Shown: positions 53,464 to 62,069 of the stretch, in pieces
How the letters are laid out: every line of letters starts with the position of its first letter
Position numbering within the stretch: position 1 is the first letter of the stretch
Source of the DNA: Streptomyces zagrosensis
GTDB lineage: Bacteria; Actinomycetota; Actinomycetes; Streptomycetales; Streptomycetaceae
NCBI RefSeq assembly: GCF_014203645.1
Contig: NZ_JACHJL010000001.1
Location: forward strand, 310,001 to 374,000
DNA length: 64,000 bases
Direction of reading: 5' to 3'
The notes under the pieces: generated by a model
Told to the model about the DNA's origin: nothing
What the model saw: only the letters and a program-made list of their open reading frames with translations
The model's database searches: none
Made by a program: the position numbers and the translations under genes

Positions 53464-53519
53464 GACACGCGACACGCGACACGCGACACGCGACACGCGA
53501 CACGCGACACGCAGCACGC
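53464..53519. repeat. Tandem heptamer array GACACGC
   Basis: Seven perfect copies of GACACGC (53464-53512) and one variant AGCACGC follow the stop codon of the VanJ-like gene immediately. Next come two copies of a GCAGGCCCAGCCGGC-like 24-bp unit. The array lies between convergent genes and cannot fold into a strong hairpin on its own. Confidence 0.95.
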
Positions 53520-53570
53520 AGGCCCAGCCGGCTGCGGTTCGCAGGCCCAGCCGGCCGCGCACCGGCGAGT

Positions 53571-54365
53571 TCAGTTGCGCGGGGCCTCGCACGCATCGCC
53601 CTCGCAGGCGGCGGCCGTACCCGGGCCCGCCCCGGCGCCCGACTGCGTCTCGGCGTCCGGCTTCGCCCCCGCGTCCGGGGAGGCAGCAGTGCCTGGTGCC
53701 GCGGCCTGGCCGGACGGCGGCGGCGGCGCGGCGGCCGTCTCCTGAGCGACCTGTTCCAGGATGCTCAGGAACGCTCCCGGCTCCTGGCCGCCCTGGACCG
53801 CCCACTGGCCCTCGAAGACGAAGGTGGGGACGGCCGTGATGCCGCGCTGCCGGGCCGTTTCGATGTCGTCAAGGACCTCGTCGCGCAGCGCGTCGCTGTG
53901 CAGGAACGCCGCGGCTGCCTCGCGGTCGAGGCCGACCGCGACGGCGACGTCCGTGAGCTGTTCGTGGTCGCCGATGTCCATGCCCTCGCCGAAGTGGGCG
54001 GCAAGCAGCCGGCCCTTGAGGCGGGCCTGGGCGTCCGGGCCGTACTCGTCGAGCGCGTACCTCAGCAGACGGTGGGCCAGCAGAGAGTTGTTCTCCACGA
54101 CGGTGTCGAAGTCGAAGGTGAGGTTCTCGGCGGTGCCGAGGTCCGTGATGTGGGCGTCCATCGCCGCGGCGCGCGGGCCGAACTTGCTCGCCAGCACCTC
54201 GCGGTGCGGCAGCGGCTCCTGCGGCGCGCTCGGATCGAGCTGGAACGGCCGGTAGACCACCTCGACCTGGTCAGCCAGCGGATACGCGGCCAAGGCCTGT
54301 TCGAAGCGGGCCTTACCGAGGTAACACCACGGGCAGGCGATGTCGCTGTAGATCTCGACCTTCAC
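53571..54365 (-). CDS. DsbA/FrnE-family thiol oxidoreductase
   Basis: A 264-residue thioredoxin-fold protein without a signal peptide. The active site CPWC is at residues 10-13 (IYSDIACPWCYLGKARFEQA), and the cis-Pro loop is GITAVPTFVFEG. The helical insert is that of the FrnE group, first linked to polyketide isomerisation and later to oxidative stress. The last 50 residues form an Ala/Pro/Gly-rich tail with a final CEGDAC. The start is a GTG with GGGAG 7 nt upstream. It lies 132 bp downstream of nadE on the same strand. Confidence 0.9.
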   Translation of the reverse strand: MKVEIYSDIACPWCYLGKARFEQALAAYPLADQVEVVYRPFQLDPSAPQEPLPHREVLASKFGPRAAAMDAHITDLGTAENLTFDFDTVVENNSLLAHRLLRYALDEYGPDAQARLKGRLLAAHFGEGMDIGDHEQLTDVAVAVGLDREAAAAFLHSDALRDEVLDDIETARQRGITAVPTFVFEGQWAVQGGQEPGAFLSILEQVAQETAAAPPPPSGQAAAPGTAASPDAGAKPDAETQSGAGAGPGTAAACEGDACEAPRN

Positions 54366-54497
54366 CGGGTCACTCCCTGTCGCTGCGTTGTCTCATGGAT
54401 TCGCCGGCACCGCCTGCACGCGCACGTCGTCACGCAGTGTCAACCGGCGTGCGGGGGCAGGCATTCCCGTGCGTCTTGGCCGGGGCCCGCCGGCAGA

Positions 54498-56252
54498 TCA
54501 GCCCGACTCGCGCCAGCGGCTGGTGATCGGTAGCCTGCGGTCCTTGCCGAAGCCCTTGGCGGAGATTTTGGTGCCCGGCGGGTACTGGCGCCGCTTGTAC
54601 TCGGCCGCGTCCACCATCCGCAGCACCCGGGTGACCAGCTGCGGCTCGAAGCCCGCCGCGACGATCTCCGCACTGCCCTGGTCGCGGTCCACGTAACGGT
54701 TCAGGATCTGGTCGAGTACGTCGTAGTCGGGCAGCGAATCGGCGTCCACCTGGCCGGGGCGCAACTCCGCGCTCGGCGGCTTGGCGATGGAGTTCTCCGG
54801 GATCGGCGGCGTCTGGCCGCGATCGGTGGCCGCCTGGTTGCGCCACTTCGCGAGCCGGAAGACGGCCGTCTTGTAGAGGTCCTTGATCGGGCCGTACGCG
54901 CCGACAGAGTCGCCGTACAGCGTGGAATAGCCGCACGCCAGCTCGGACTTGTTGCCGGGGGCAAGGACGATATGGCCCTCCTGGTTGGAGAGCCCCATCA
55001 GCAGCGTGCCGCGCAGCCGCGCCTGGAGGTTCTCCTCGGCAAGTCCGGTCAAATCGAGCGAGCCCATGTACGCCTCGAACATCGGCACGATCGGCACCGT
55101 ACGGAAGTTCAGGCCGGTGCGCCGGGCCAGTTCCGCGGCGTCGTCCTTGGAATGGCTCGACGAGTATTTGGAGGGCATGGACACCCCGTACACGTTGCGC
55201 GCACCGACCGCATCGCAGGCTATGGCCGCCACCAGCGCCGAGTCAATGCCTCCGGAGAGCCCGATGAGCACGCTACGGAACCCGTTCTTGGCCACGTACG
55301 CGCGCAACCCCACCACCAGCGCGGTGTAAATCTCCTCCTCGTCGCCGAGCCGCTCGGCCTGTCCGCCGGCCAGCTCACGCTCGTACGCGGGCAGCGGCTC
55401 TTGGCTGAGCGTGACGTGGTCGATGCGCAGCCCGTCGTCCACGACCCCGGACGGCGGCTCATCGGCCGCGGCCGGCAGGTCCAGGTCGATCAGCACACAG
55501 CCCTCGGCGAACTGCGGGGCCCGCGCGATCACCTCGCCGCCCTGATCCACCACGATCGAGTCACCGTCGAAGACCAACTCGTCCTGACCACCGATCATCG
55601 CGAGGTAAGCGGTCGTGCAGCCCGCCTCCTGCGCCCGCTTGCGTACCAGGTCAAGGCGGGTGTCGTTCTTCTCCCGCTCGTACGGGGAGGCGTTGATGGA
55701 CACCAGCAGCCCGGCCCCGGCCGACCGGGTGGCGGGCACCCGGCCGCCGTCCTGCCACAGGTCCTCGCAGATGGCGAGGGCGACATCGATGCCGTGCACC
55801 CGGATGATCGGCATCGTCTCGCCCGGTACGAAGTAGCGGAACTCATCGAAGACGCCGTAATTCGGCAAGTGGTGCTTGGCGAAGGTCAGCACCACCTGCC
55901 CGCGGTGCAGCACTGCGGCGGCGTTGCGCGGCGCGCCCGCGGGCTGCCCATAGCGCGGCTGCTCCTTGTCGCTGCGGTCGAGGTAGCCGACGATCACCGG
56001 TAGCTCGCCGAACCCCTCTGCCTTCAGGCGGGCCGCGAGGTCGGTCAGCGCGGAGCGGGACGCTTCGACGAAGGAGGCGCGTAGTGCCAGGTCCTCGACG
56101 GGGTAGCCGGTCAGCGCCATTTCGGGAAACGCCACCAGGTGGGCGCCCTGTTCGGCGGAGTGCCGGGTCCATTGGACGACTGTCTCGGCGTTGGCCGCGA
56201 GGTCGCCGACGGTGGAGTCGATCTGATTCAGAGCGAGGCGAAGTTGAGGCAC
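54498..56252 (-). CDS. nadE: Glutamine-dependent NAD+ synthetase
   Basis: A 584-residue two-domain enzyme. The N-terminal nitrilase-type glutaminase has its Glu-Lys-Cys triad in VAFPEMALTGYP, AKHHLPNYGVFDEF and ALAICEDLW. The C-terminal synthetase has the ATP pyrophosphatase loop GLSGGIDSALVAA, KSELACGYSTLYGD and the end VDAAEYKRRQYPPG. It converts nicotinate adenine dinucleotide to NAD+ with ammonia passed internally from glutamine. The length is the usual short actinobacterial form. Start: ATG 56252. Confidence 0.95.
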   Translation of the reverse strand: MPQLRLALNQIDSTVGDLAANAETVVQWTRHSAEQGAHLVAFPEMALTGYPVEDLALRASFVEASRSALTDLAARLKAEGFGELPVIVGYLDRSDKEQPRYGQPAGAPRNAAAVLHRGQVVLTFAKHHLPNYGVFDEFRYFVPGETMPIIRVHGIDVALAICEDLWQDGGRVPATRSAGAGLLVSINASPYEREKNDTRLDLVRKRAQEAGCTTAYLAMIGGQDELVFDGDSIVVDQGGEVIARAPQFAEGCVLIDLDLPAAADEPPSGVVDDGLRIDHVTLSQEPLPAYERELAGGQAERLGDEEEIYTALVVGLRAYVAKNGFRSVLIGLSGGIDSALVAAIACDAVGARNVYGVSMPSKYSSSHSKDDAAELARRTGLNFRTVPIVPMFEAYMGSLDLTGLAEENLQARLRGTLLMGLSNQEGHIVLAPGNKSELACGYSTLYGDSVGAYGPIKDLYKTAVFRLAKWRNQAATDRGQTPPIPENSIAKPPSAELRPGQVDADSLPDYDVLDQILNRYVDRDQGSAEIVAAGFEPQLVTRVLRMVDAAEYKRRQYPPGTKISAKGFGKDRRLPITSRWRESG

Positions 56253-56405
56253 ACGGCCAGTGTAATCGTCTTACTGACGCGATGTGGCTGGGGCCACCAC
56301 TGCGTTAGCCCATGCGTTGCGCACTGGTGGCGGGCACGAAGCGAGGGGGCGGAGCGGGGGGCGCGGAGCGGGCGCGAAGCGGGGGGGCGAATCGGGGGCG
56401 GAGCG

Positions 56406-56433
56406 AGGGGGCGGAGCCAAGGCCCCGCCCCCT
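56406..56433 (-). terminator. Terminator after the multicopper oxidase gene
   Basis: Arms AGGGGGCGG and CCGCCCCCT are perfect around a 10-nt loop, beginning 23 bp after the oxidase stop codon. The 56300-56410 region before nadE is very G-rich on the plus strand with GGGGGCGGAGC repeats and contains no gene. Confidence 0.65.
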
Positions 56434-56455
56434 CAGTCGGCACCGGCTGTCGTTG

Positions 56456-58204
56456 CTACCTGCGGTAGCCAAGGACCGTCATCATGCCCGTCTCCGCGTG
56501 GTAGACGTTGTGGCAGTGCAGCATCCATAGGCCCGGATTGTCCGCATCGAGGTCCACGTCGAGGCGGCGGCCCGGCAGCACGATGGCGGTGTCCTTGCGC
56601 GGGCCGCCGCTTAGGGGAGCGGCCCGGCGCCCGGTGCCCCCGCCCCGTGCGGCCGTGGACGAGGCCAGGGCGAAGGTGTGGCCGTGCAGATGCATCGGGT
56701 GCCACATCGCGCTGTCGTTCACGAACGACAGCCGTACGCGTTCGCCCGCGCGCACCGGAAGCCGGCTTTCCGGGTCGGAGCGCTTGCCGTTGATCGCCCA
56801 GTCGTAGCGGGCCATCGAGCCCGTCAGACGGAGCCTGATCGTGCGGTCCGGTGCGCGGCGCGACAGTCGTACGGGCTCGGCCGCCCGCAGCTCAAGCGCG
56901 GTCAGCAACGTGCCGTCCAACTCCCTCGGGCGGGTCTTGGCGGTGGGCGCCGCGCCACCTCCGGTGCGTAGCACGGCGAGCGCCGCGCGCTTCTTCCCCT
57001 CGGCCACCGCGGTCAGCGGGAAGACGCCATCCTTGGCCGTGACCAGCACGTCGTAGCGCTCACCCATGCCAAGGAGTAGCGCATCCGTCGTTGCGTGCTC
57101 GACCGGAAAGCCATCCGTGTGCGTCACGGTCATGGTGTGGCCGCCCAGCACGACCCGGAACGCCGTGTCCCCGCCCGCGTTGATCAGCCGGATACGCACC
57201 CGATCCCCGGGCCGCGCCGTGAAGGTGCGGGGGTCCTGCGCCGTACGGCCGTTGATGAGGTAGTACGGGTACGCCACATCACCCGCGTCGCCGCCAAGTA
57301 GCTTGCTGGTCGCGCCCATCATCATCCGGGACGGGCCGGACCTGGCCGAGGGGCTCGCGCTCCCGCCGTGGCCCGTCCCACCGTGCCCGCCCCCGTGCTC
57401 CATGCCGCCGCCGTCCTCGCCTCCCGCGCCGCCGCCGGCTCCGTGCTCCATGCCGGCGCTGAGCTCGGCGAGCACCGCATCCGGAGTACTGCCCTCGACA
57501 CCGTCCACCCAGTCGTCCAGCACCACGACCCACTCCTTGTCGTACGACAGCGGCTCCTTCGGGTCATCGACGATGAGCGGTGCGTACAGCCCGCGGTCCT
57601 GCTGGACGCCCGAGTGGGGGTGGAACCAGTACGTGCCGGGGTGCGGCACCGTGAATCGGTACGCGAACGAGGCGCCCGCAGCGATCGGACGCTGAGTCAG
57701 ACCCGGCACGCCATCCATGTCGTTGCGTAGCGCCAGCCCGTGCCAGTGGAGCGAGGTGGCCTCCGGCAGGTGGTTGGCGAGCGATAGGGCGAGCGTGTCA
57801 CCCGCGGTGATCCGCAGTTCCTTGCCGGGCAACGCGCCGCCGTAGGCCCAGGAGTTGACGGCCACCCCGCCGCCGAGGTCGAGCCGGGCGCGCGTAGCGG
57901 TGAGGCTGACCTCCCGCACCGGGCCGGGGCGGCGCCGGCGCTCAGCGGCGGCGACCTCGGCGCCGTCGGGTGCCACATAGTCGCCGCTGCCCTCGGCGGG
58001 AGTCGCGTCCTTGCCATGGCCGCCGGGCGAGCCGGAGCCGGAACCTGAGCGGGAATCGGAACCCGAGCGGGAACCCGAGCGGGAACCCGAGCGGGAACCC
58101 GAGTGGGAACTGGATGAACAAGCGGCGAGCAGTCCGCCACCCGCCATCGCGGCGGTGGCGGTGGCGGTGGCGGCGAGCAGGGTACGCCGAGTGGTGGTGC
58201 GCAT
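56456..58204 (-). CDS. Multicopper oxidase, lipoprotein-type with Met/His insert
   Basis: A 582-residue three-domain multicopper oxidase of the CopA/CueO kind. Copper ligands are HWHG, YWFHPHSG, HPMHLHGH and HCHNVYHAETGMM. The signal has TTTRRTL and a lipobox LLAAC (Cys 29), consistent with Tat export as a lipoprotein. A 12-bp repeat (58068-58103) encodes an RSGS-rich tether. An insert near residues 250-300 is rich in Met, His and Gly (GMEHGGGHGGTGHGG) and should bind extra copper. It probably oxidises Cu(I) or phenolics outside the membrane. GAGGTG precedes the ATG at 58204; an open frame to 58828 is antisense-like and ignored. Confidence 0.93.
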   Translation of the reverse strand: MRTTTRRTLLAATATATAAMAGGGLLAACSSSSHSGSRSGSRSGSRSGSDSRSGSGSGSPGGHGKDATPAEGSGDYVAPDGAEVAAAERRRRPGPVREVSLTATRARLDLGGGVAVNSWAYGGALPGKELRITAGDTLALSLANHLPEATSLHWHGLALRNDMDGVPGLTQRPIAAGASFAYRFTVPHPGTYWFHPHSGVQQDRGLYAPLIVDDPKEPLSYDKEWVVVLDDWVDGVEGSTPDAVLAELSAGMEHGAGGGAGGEDGGGMEHGGGHGGTGHGGSASPSARSGPSRMMMGATSKLLGGDAGDVAYPYYLINGRTAQDPRTFTARPGDRVRIRLINAGGDTAFRVVLGGHTMTVTHTDGFPVEHATTDALLLGMGERYDVLVTAKDGVFPLTAVAEGKKRAALAVLRTGGGAAPTAKTRPRELDGTLLTALELRAAEPVRLSRRAPDRTIRLRLTGSMARYDWAINGKRSDPESRLPVRAGERVRLSFVNDSAMWHPMHLHGHTFALASSTAARGGGTGRRAAPLSGGPRKDTAIVLPGRRLDVDLDADNPGLWMLHCHNVYHAETGMMTVLGYRR

Positions 58205-58347
58205 GACGAAATACACCTCGGATCGGTGTCGTTGCGTAAGGGAGGGCCGGCTGCCGCTCGCGGGCGCCCCGTAGCGCCCGACCAACGTGCGGGCAAGAGC
58301 ACCGGGTTGGTCGAGACGAGAGGGCGGAGGGAACGGCGGCGGCCGTC

Positions 58348-58878
58348 CTACATGCGCAGCACCGTGCGACGTGCCAACGATGCGAGACGGGGTGGTGGAT
58401 CGGGCCGCAGGGCGTGGGCCAGCGCGGTCAAACGCTCGGCGGCGGAGGCGCTGGCCCGGCGACGGGCAGCGGCGCTGAGGAGTAGCGCGATGGTCCACAC
58501 CCCGAGTACCGCGAGGCAGACGGACATGGGGTCCATGCCGCCGTGCGCGGGGTCGGTGAGATGGAGAGGGGCGGCCAGTGGGGCAGCGGCGGTGTGCGGT
58601 GCCGCGGGGCGCTCGGCGTGGGCTGTGTGGTGCACGGACGCACCGGCCCCGGCGGCCGTGGGGTGGTCCAGGTGACGGGCCGCGGCCGACTGGGTCTGCT
58701 GGGTCTGCTGGGTCTGCACGGGCGCGGTGTGTCCGGCCGGGGTGCCGTGTCCCGTGGGGTGGCCCAGCGTGTGCATGGTGACGACGCCGAACAGCAGGGC
58801 CGTGAACAGCAGCAAGCGGGCACCCCATGGGGTGCCTCGTCGCTGGGTGCGCGGTGCCGAGCGCTGGCGGGCCTTCAT
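58348..58878 (-). CDS. His-rich membrane protein, DUF6153-like
   Basis: A 176-residue protein with a basic N-terminus, one helix (LLLFTALLFGVVTMHTLG, about 20-38), a His/Thr/Gln/Ala-rich outer part (HPTGHGTPAGH, ASVHHTAHAERP, AHGGMDPM) and a second helix (VCLAVLGVWTIALLLSAA) before a basic tail. This is the DUF6153 pattern seen beside copper genes in streptomycetes. The oxidase gene follows 143 bp downstream on the same strand, so it may take part in copper handling; that role is inference. ATG at 58878 chosen; the earlier open frame to 58977 overlaps the GntR 3' end. Confidence 0.8.
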   Translation of the reverse strand: MKARQRSAPRTQRRGTPWGARLLLFTALLFGVVTMHTLGHPTGHGTPAGHTAPVQTQQTQQTQSAAARHLDHPTAAGAGASVHHTAHAERPAAPHTAAAPLAAPLHLTDPAHGGMDPMSVCLAVLGVWTIALLLSAAARRRASASAAERLTALAHALRPDPPPRLASLARRTVLRM

Positions 58879-58888
58879 CGCGACGAGT

Positions 58889-59611
58889 TTACCCCGGCGG
58901 GGTATGCGGGGCTTCTTCCTTAGTTTCCTTAGTTTCCTTGGTTGCCTTGGGCCGCGAAGACCAGAGCGACCGCACATGCCCCAGATGGCGCCGCATGCAC
59001 TCCTGGGCCCCCTCGGCGTCGCCGGCGATCATCAGATCGAGGAGTTCGAGATGTTCTCCGGCGGACGCCACCAGTTCGCCGTTGCCGTCCAGCCGAGCGA
59101 GGCCGAACAGCCGGGCCCTGTTACGGAGATCGCCGACGACCTCCACCAGGCGGGCATTTCCGGCCAAGCCGACGAGTTGAAGGTGGAACCTGCGGTCCGC
59201 CTCCAGATAGCCGATGAGGTCATGACGGTCGGCGGCGGCGACGATCTCTTGGGCGACGGGGCGCATCGACTCCAAGTCCTCCACACAGACGGTGCGCGTC
59301 ACCCGCCCGATGATGGGCACTTCGATCAGTTCTCGGATCTCGCTGTACTCGTCGAGGTCGCGGTCGGACAGCTCAGTGATCCGGAAGCCTTTGTTGCGTA
59401 CGGGCTCCACCAGGCCCTCGCGGGCAAGGGCGAGCATCGCCTCGCGGACCGGCGTCGCCGAGACACCGAGTTCGGCGGCCAGCGTCGGGGCGGAGTAGAC
59501 CGTTCCGGTCCGGAGTTCGCCGGCGATCATGGCGGCACGCAGAGCGTTCGCCACTTGGTCGCGCAACCGCTCCTGGACCAAAATCAGGTTGCGTTGGCGC
59601 AGGTCAGCCAC
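58889..59611 (-). CDS. GntR/FadR-family (FCD) transcriptional regulator
   Basis: A 240-residue regulator with a GntR winged helix (RDQVANALRAAMIAGELRTG, then SAPTLAAELGVSATPVREAML) and an FCD effector domain (RELIEVPIIGRVTR, RRFHLQLVGLAGNARL, HLELLDLMIAGDAEGA) holding the usual Asp/His metal-carboxylate site. A tail of KATKETKETKE repeats ends it. Such proteins respond to organic acids or amino acids. It ends 10 bp before the DUF6153-like gene on the same strand, and its upstream DNA holds a TTCACATTTC stretch similar to half of the palindrome at 61719-61744. Confidence 0.92.
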   Translation of the reverse strand: MADLRQRNLILVQERLRDQVANALRAAMIAGELRTGTVYSAPTLAAELGVSATPVREAMLALAREGLVEPVRNKGFRITELSDRDLDEYSEIRELIEVPIIGRVTRTVCVEDLESMRPVAQEIVAAADRHDLIGYLEADRRFHLQLVGLAGNARLVEVVGDLRNRARLFGLARLDGNGELVASAGEHLELLDLMIAGDAEGAQECMRRHLGHVRSLWSSRPKATKETKETKEEAPHTPPG

Positions 59612-59703
59612 GTGGGGCCCCTCCGTCCTAGGTTGGGCACGGAGAGTATAACTTCACATTTCAGCAACGCACCTCGGCCCCTACTCGGCCCGGTCCACGG
59701 GGA

Positions 59704-59744
59704 CCGCCGCCCTCGTCCCGTTGGGGGCGGGACGAGGGCGGCGG
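59704..59744 (-). terminator. Very strong hairpin downstream of the collagenase remnant
   Basis: Perfect 17-bp arms CCGCCGCCCTCGTCCCG and CGGGACGAGGGCGGCGG around TTGGGGG. A second hairpin (ATCCCGTAC and GTACGGGAT, 59773-59781 with 59804-59812) lies just before it in the direction of the collagenase transcript. Confidence 0.8.
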
Positions 59745-59896
59745 GGTAGGGCGGCGGGCCCGGCCGCTCGGCATCCCGTACCGCAGTCGCGCTCCGTCGC
59801 GCCGTACGGGATCAGAGCCCGGGGCCTCATGCAGGGCTCAGGACTGAGGGCTTCGAGGCCGAGGGTGACGCGGCCGGGCCCCGTGCGGCGTTCGGG

Positions 59897-61627
59897 TCAG
59901 GCCGTCTTGGTGCAGCCGCCCGCCGCGCAGTCGGTCAGCCAGACGTCCCAATCCGCGTCATAGCGGGTGCCGATGGTGCGTGTGAGGCGCCGCCGGGTGC
60001 CCGCCCAGTCACCGCTGCGGTAGTACCCGAGAGCACCGTTTCCCTATCGGCGCGGTGGTTCTCCAGCATGTACCGCACCGCGAGGTAGCCCCAGCGGTAG
60101 ACGCGTCCGGTGTCGGCGTCGTACGTGGTGTCGAAGAGCGTGCTGAGCCGATAGGTATGCTTTCCGGCCTCGGCAGCGGCCTTCCGACAGGGCAGCTTGC
60201 GGTAGCCGTACGACACGTACTCGGCGAAGCCCTCGATCCACCACACGGTCGGTGTGCTGATGCCCGCCTCGAAGTCGCCGTGCATAGTGAACCGGCCGTC
60301 GAGGTGGTGGGTGTACTCATGGTCGAGGTTCCAGATCGCGAACTCCGGCCGCCGCCACTCCGCTTCGTAAGCGATGAACCGCGGCTGGTTGCCCTGCATC
60401 GACGGGTCGCCTTCGAGGTGCATGCCGCCGTTGTTGGTGTGGATGCCCCGAACGAGCGGGTTGGCCTCCGCCCGCAGCGAAGCGTGCTGGAGGAAGCGGC
60501 CCAACTCGCGCCCGGCGTTGGAGGCGAGATAGCTCTGCTCGCCGCCCAGCAGCTCCAGGTGCGAACCGGCGAAGTCGAACAACGTCCGCAGTACGCCCGG
60601 GTCCCGCTCCACAGCGGTCACGAACGCGGGCACCTGGGGACCGTGGAACAGCACCATATAGACGTCGTTGACCGCGTTGAGCATCCACCACGAGCCGTTG
60701 TACGAGCCGTCGTACGCAGTCAACGGCTGCTGCACCAGCGGGAGGTAGCGGGCATTCTCCTCGGCGCTGTCGATCAGGGTGAGGCCTCGGACGGGGTCTC
60801 GCCGTTGGCGTCGGTGACGTCCGCTGAGCGCGGAGAGTTGAAGAACGCGTCGAGCCCGCCCCGGATCGCGGTGCGCAGCGCCGGTCCGTACGCGCCGACG
60901 TCCTGCGGGTGGTACCAGTGCGCAAAGTACCCGGCGCCCACAAACAGTACGACCTGTGGCATGCCGGTCGAGCCATTGCCCGGGTAGCTGTCCGAGCCGG
61001 CGCGAAGCGCCTGGGCGACGGTGACCATCTGCTGCCCGCGGAACGCGCCGCGCGCGTTGGTTCCGGTGAGGTTGAAGAGGGTGTTGATGCAGTCGGTGGA
61101 CGAGCCCTTGATCTTCTTGACCAGCGAGGCACCGGTGTTCTGGGTGAAGTCGCCGACGTTGCACGCCACTTGGGCCACCTCGCGCGCCGAGGGGCGCCGG
61201 TGCTCGGGTAGAGCCGTGACGGCCGTGTGACAGCCGTGGTGGACTTGGCGGACCCGTGAGAGCTGGCGAGGTTGGCGGGGTGGTCGCCGTACGAGCGCCG
61301 TAGCGCGTCCTTTTCGGCCGCGAGCGGTGAGCGCTGCGCGAGCGGAATGGCCGCGTCCCGTACGTGCTTGGGGTCCTCCTCCCGCCCATCGGCGGGGGAA
61401 GGACCGTGCGGTTCGGCGCCGGTGGGGCTTGGCGCTGGGGCGGCAGCGGACGTAGGGGCGAGGGTGGCGGCGGAGGCCGCGTGACGTGGGATCGCGTGGC
61501 TGGGGGCACCGAGCAGCCCGACACTCAGACACAGAGATATAGCCAGGGCAGCCAGGGCAGCCAGCGTTGCCCGGGTTGACCGAGTTGCTGGCGGGCCGGT
61601 GCGCCGTTGCACCGGAGTGGTCCTCAT
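59897..61627 (-). pseudogene. Collagenase (peptidase M9), broken by three frameshifts
   Basis: A secreted collagenase gene in pieces. A good start (ATG 61627, GGGAGG 8 nt upstream) and a signal peptide (ALAALAISLCLSVGLLG) open frame one. Homology moves to another frame near 61205-61245 (SAREVAQVACNVGDFTQN), again at about 60784, where one base is missing (LIDSAEENARYLPLVQQ resumes), and again at about 60030, where two extra bases precede GYYRSGDWAGTRRRL. The zinc motif DHEYTHHLDG and EGFAEYVSYGY are intact in the third piece. Between ANPLV and GIHTNNGG, about 100 residues expected from relatives seem absent. It ends at TGA 59897-59899. It is unlikely to give active enzyme. Confidence 0.85.
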
Positions 61628-62069
61628 AGAGTGTGCCTCCCGTGGGGATAGGTCGCCTGGCACGCCGCGGACGGTGAGCACCGCTGAACATCCATTGGCA
61701 TGGACACGCGCGGGGCGTGTGGCATGTGAAATTTCACATGCCACCTCACGCGGGGAAGAGCCAAGGACGGACTAATCGGGCCGGCGCCTCATCGCCGCCC
61801 GCGTACGCACGCCAGAGCCGGCACGCCAAGCCCCGTACCGCCAGGGCCGGTGTGCCAGGGCCCGTAGGCGCATTAGGGGCTACGCACGGGGTCATCACAC
61901 GGCCTCGGAAAAACCTGGGAAACGCGCGGTATCGGGGAACTCGTATGTGTTGGCGCGAAGTGCCGGTGTGGATGCGAAACTCAACGGAAACCCGGTGGCG
62001 TAATACTGAGGTGTCGCCGGATCTGCCAAGCACCCCAGATCGGCCGTCTGACCTGCGAGGATAGGTACT
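61628..62069. other. Divergent region between the collagenase remnant and glnA2
   Basis: A 442-bp gap that holds a 26-bp perfect palindrome (61719-61744) on the collagenase side and an AT-richer stretch near 61960-62010 (GTAATACT at 62000) that probably holds the glnA2 promoter. No gene is seen. Confidence 0.5.
61719..61744. promoter_or_regulatory. 26-bp perfect palindrome upstream of the collagenase remnant
   Basis: GTGGCATGTGAAA and its exact complement TTTCACATGCCAC meet without a spacer. It lies 92 bp before the collagenase ATG. It contains TGTGA/TCACA, but with a 4-bp centre rather than the 6 of CRP sites. Confidence 0.75.

Noticed and set aside
61726..61738. A CRP site in the 26-bp palindrome
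   Set aside because: TGTGA and TCACA are separated by 4 bp, not 6, and the symmetry extends well past a CRP site.
60317..61744. Three overlapping minus-strand frames read as separate genes
   Set aside because: Their in-frame pieces join into one collagenase, so they are parts of a single broken gene.
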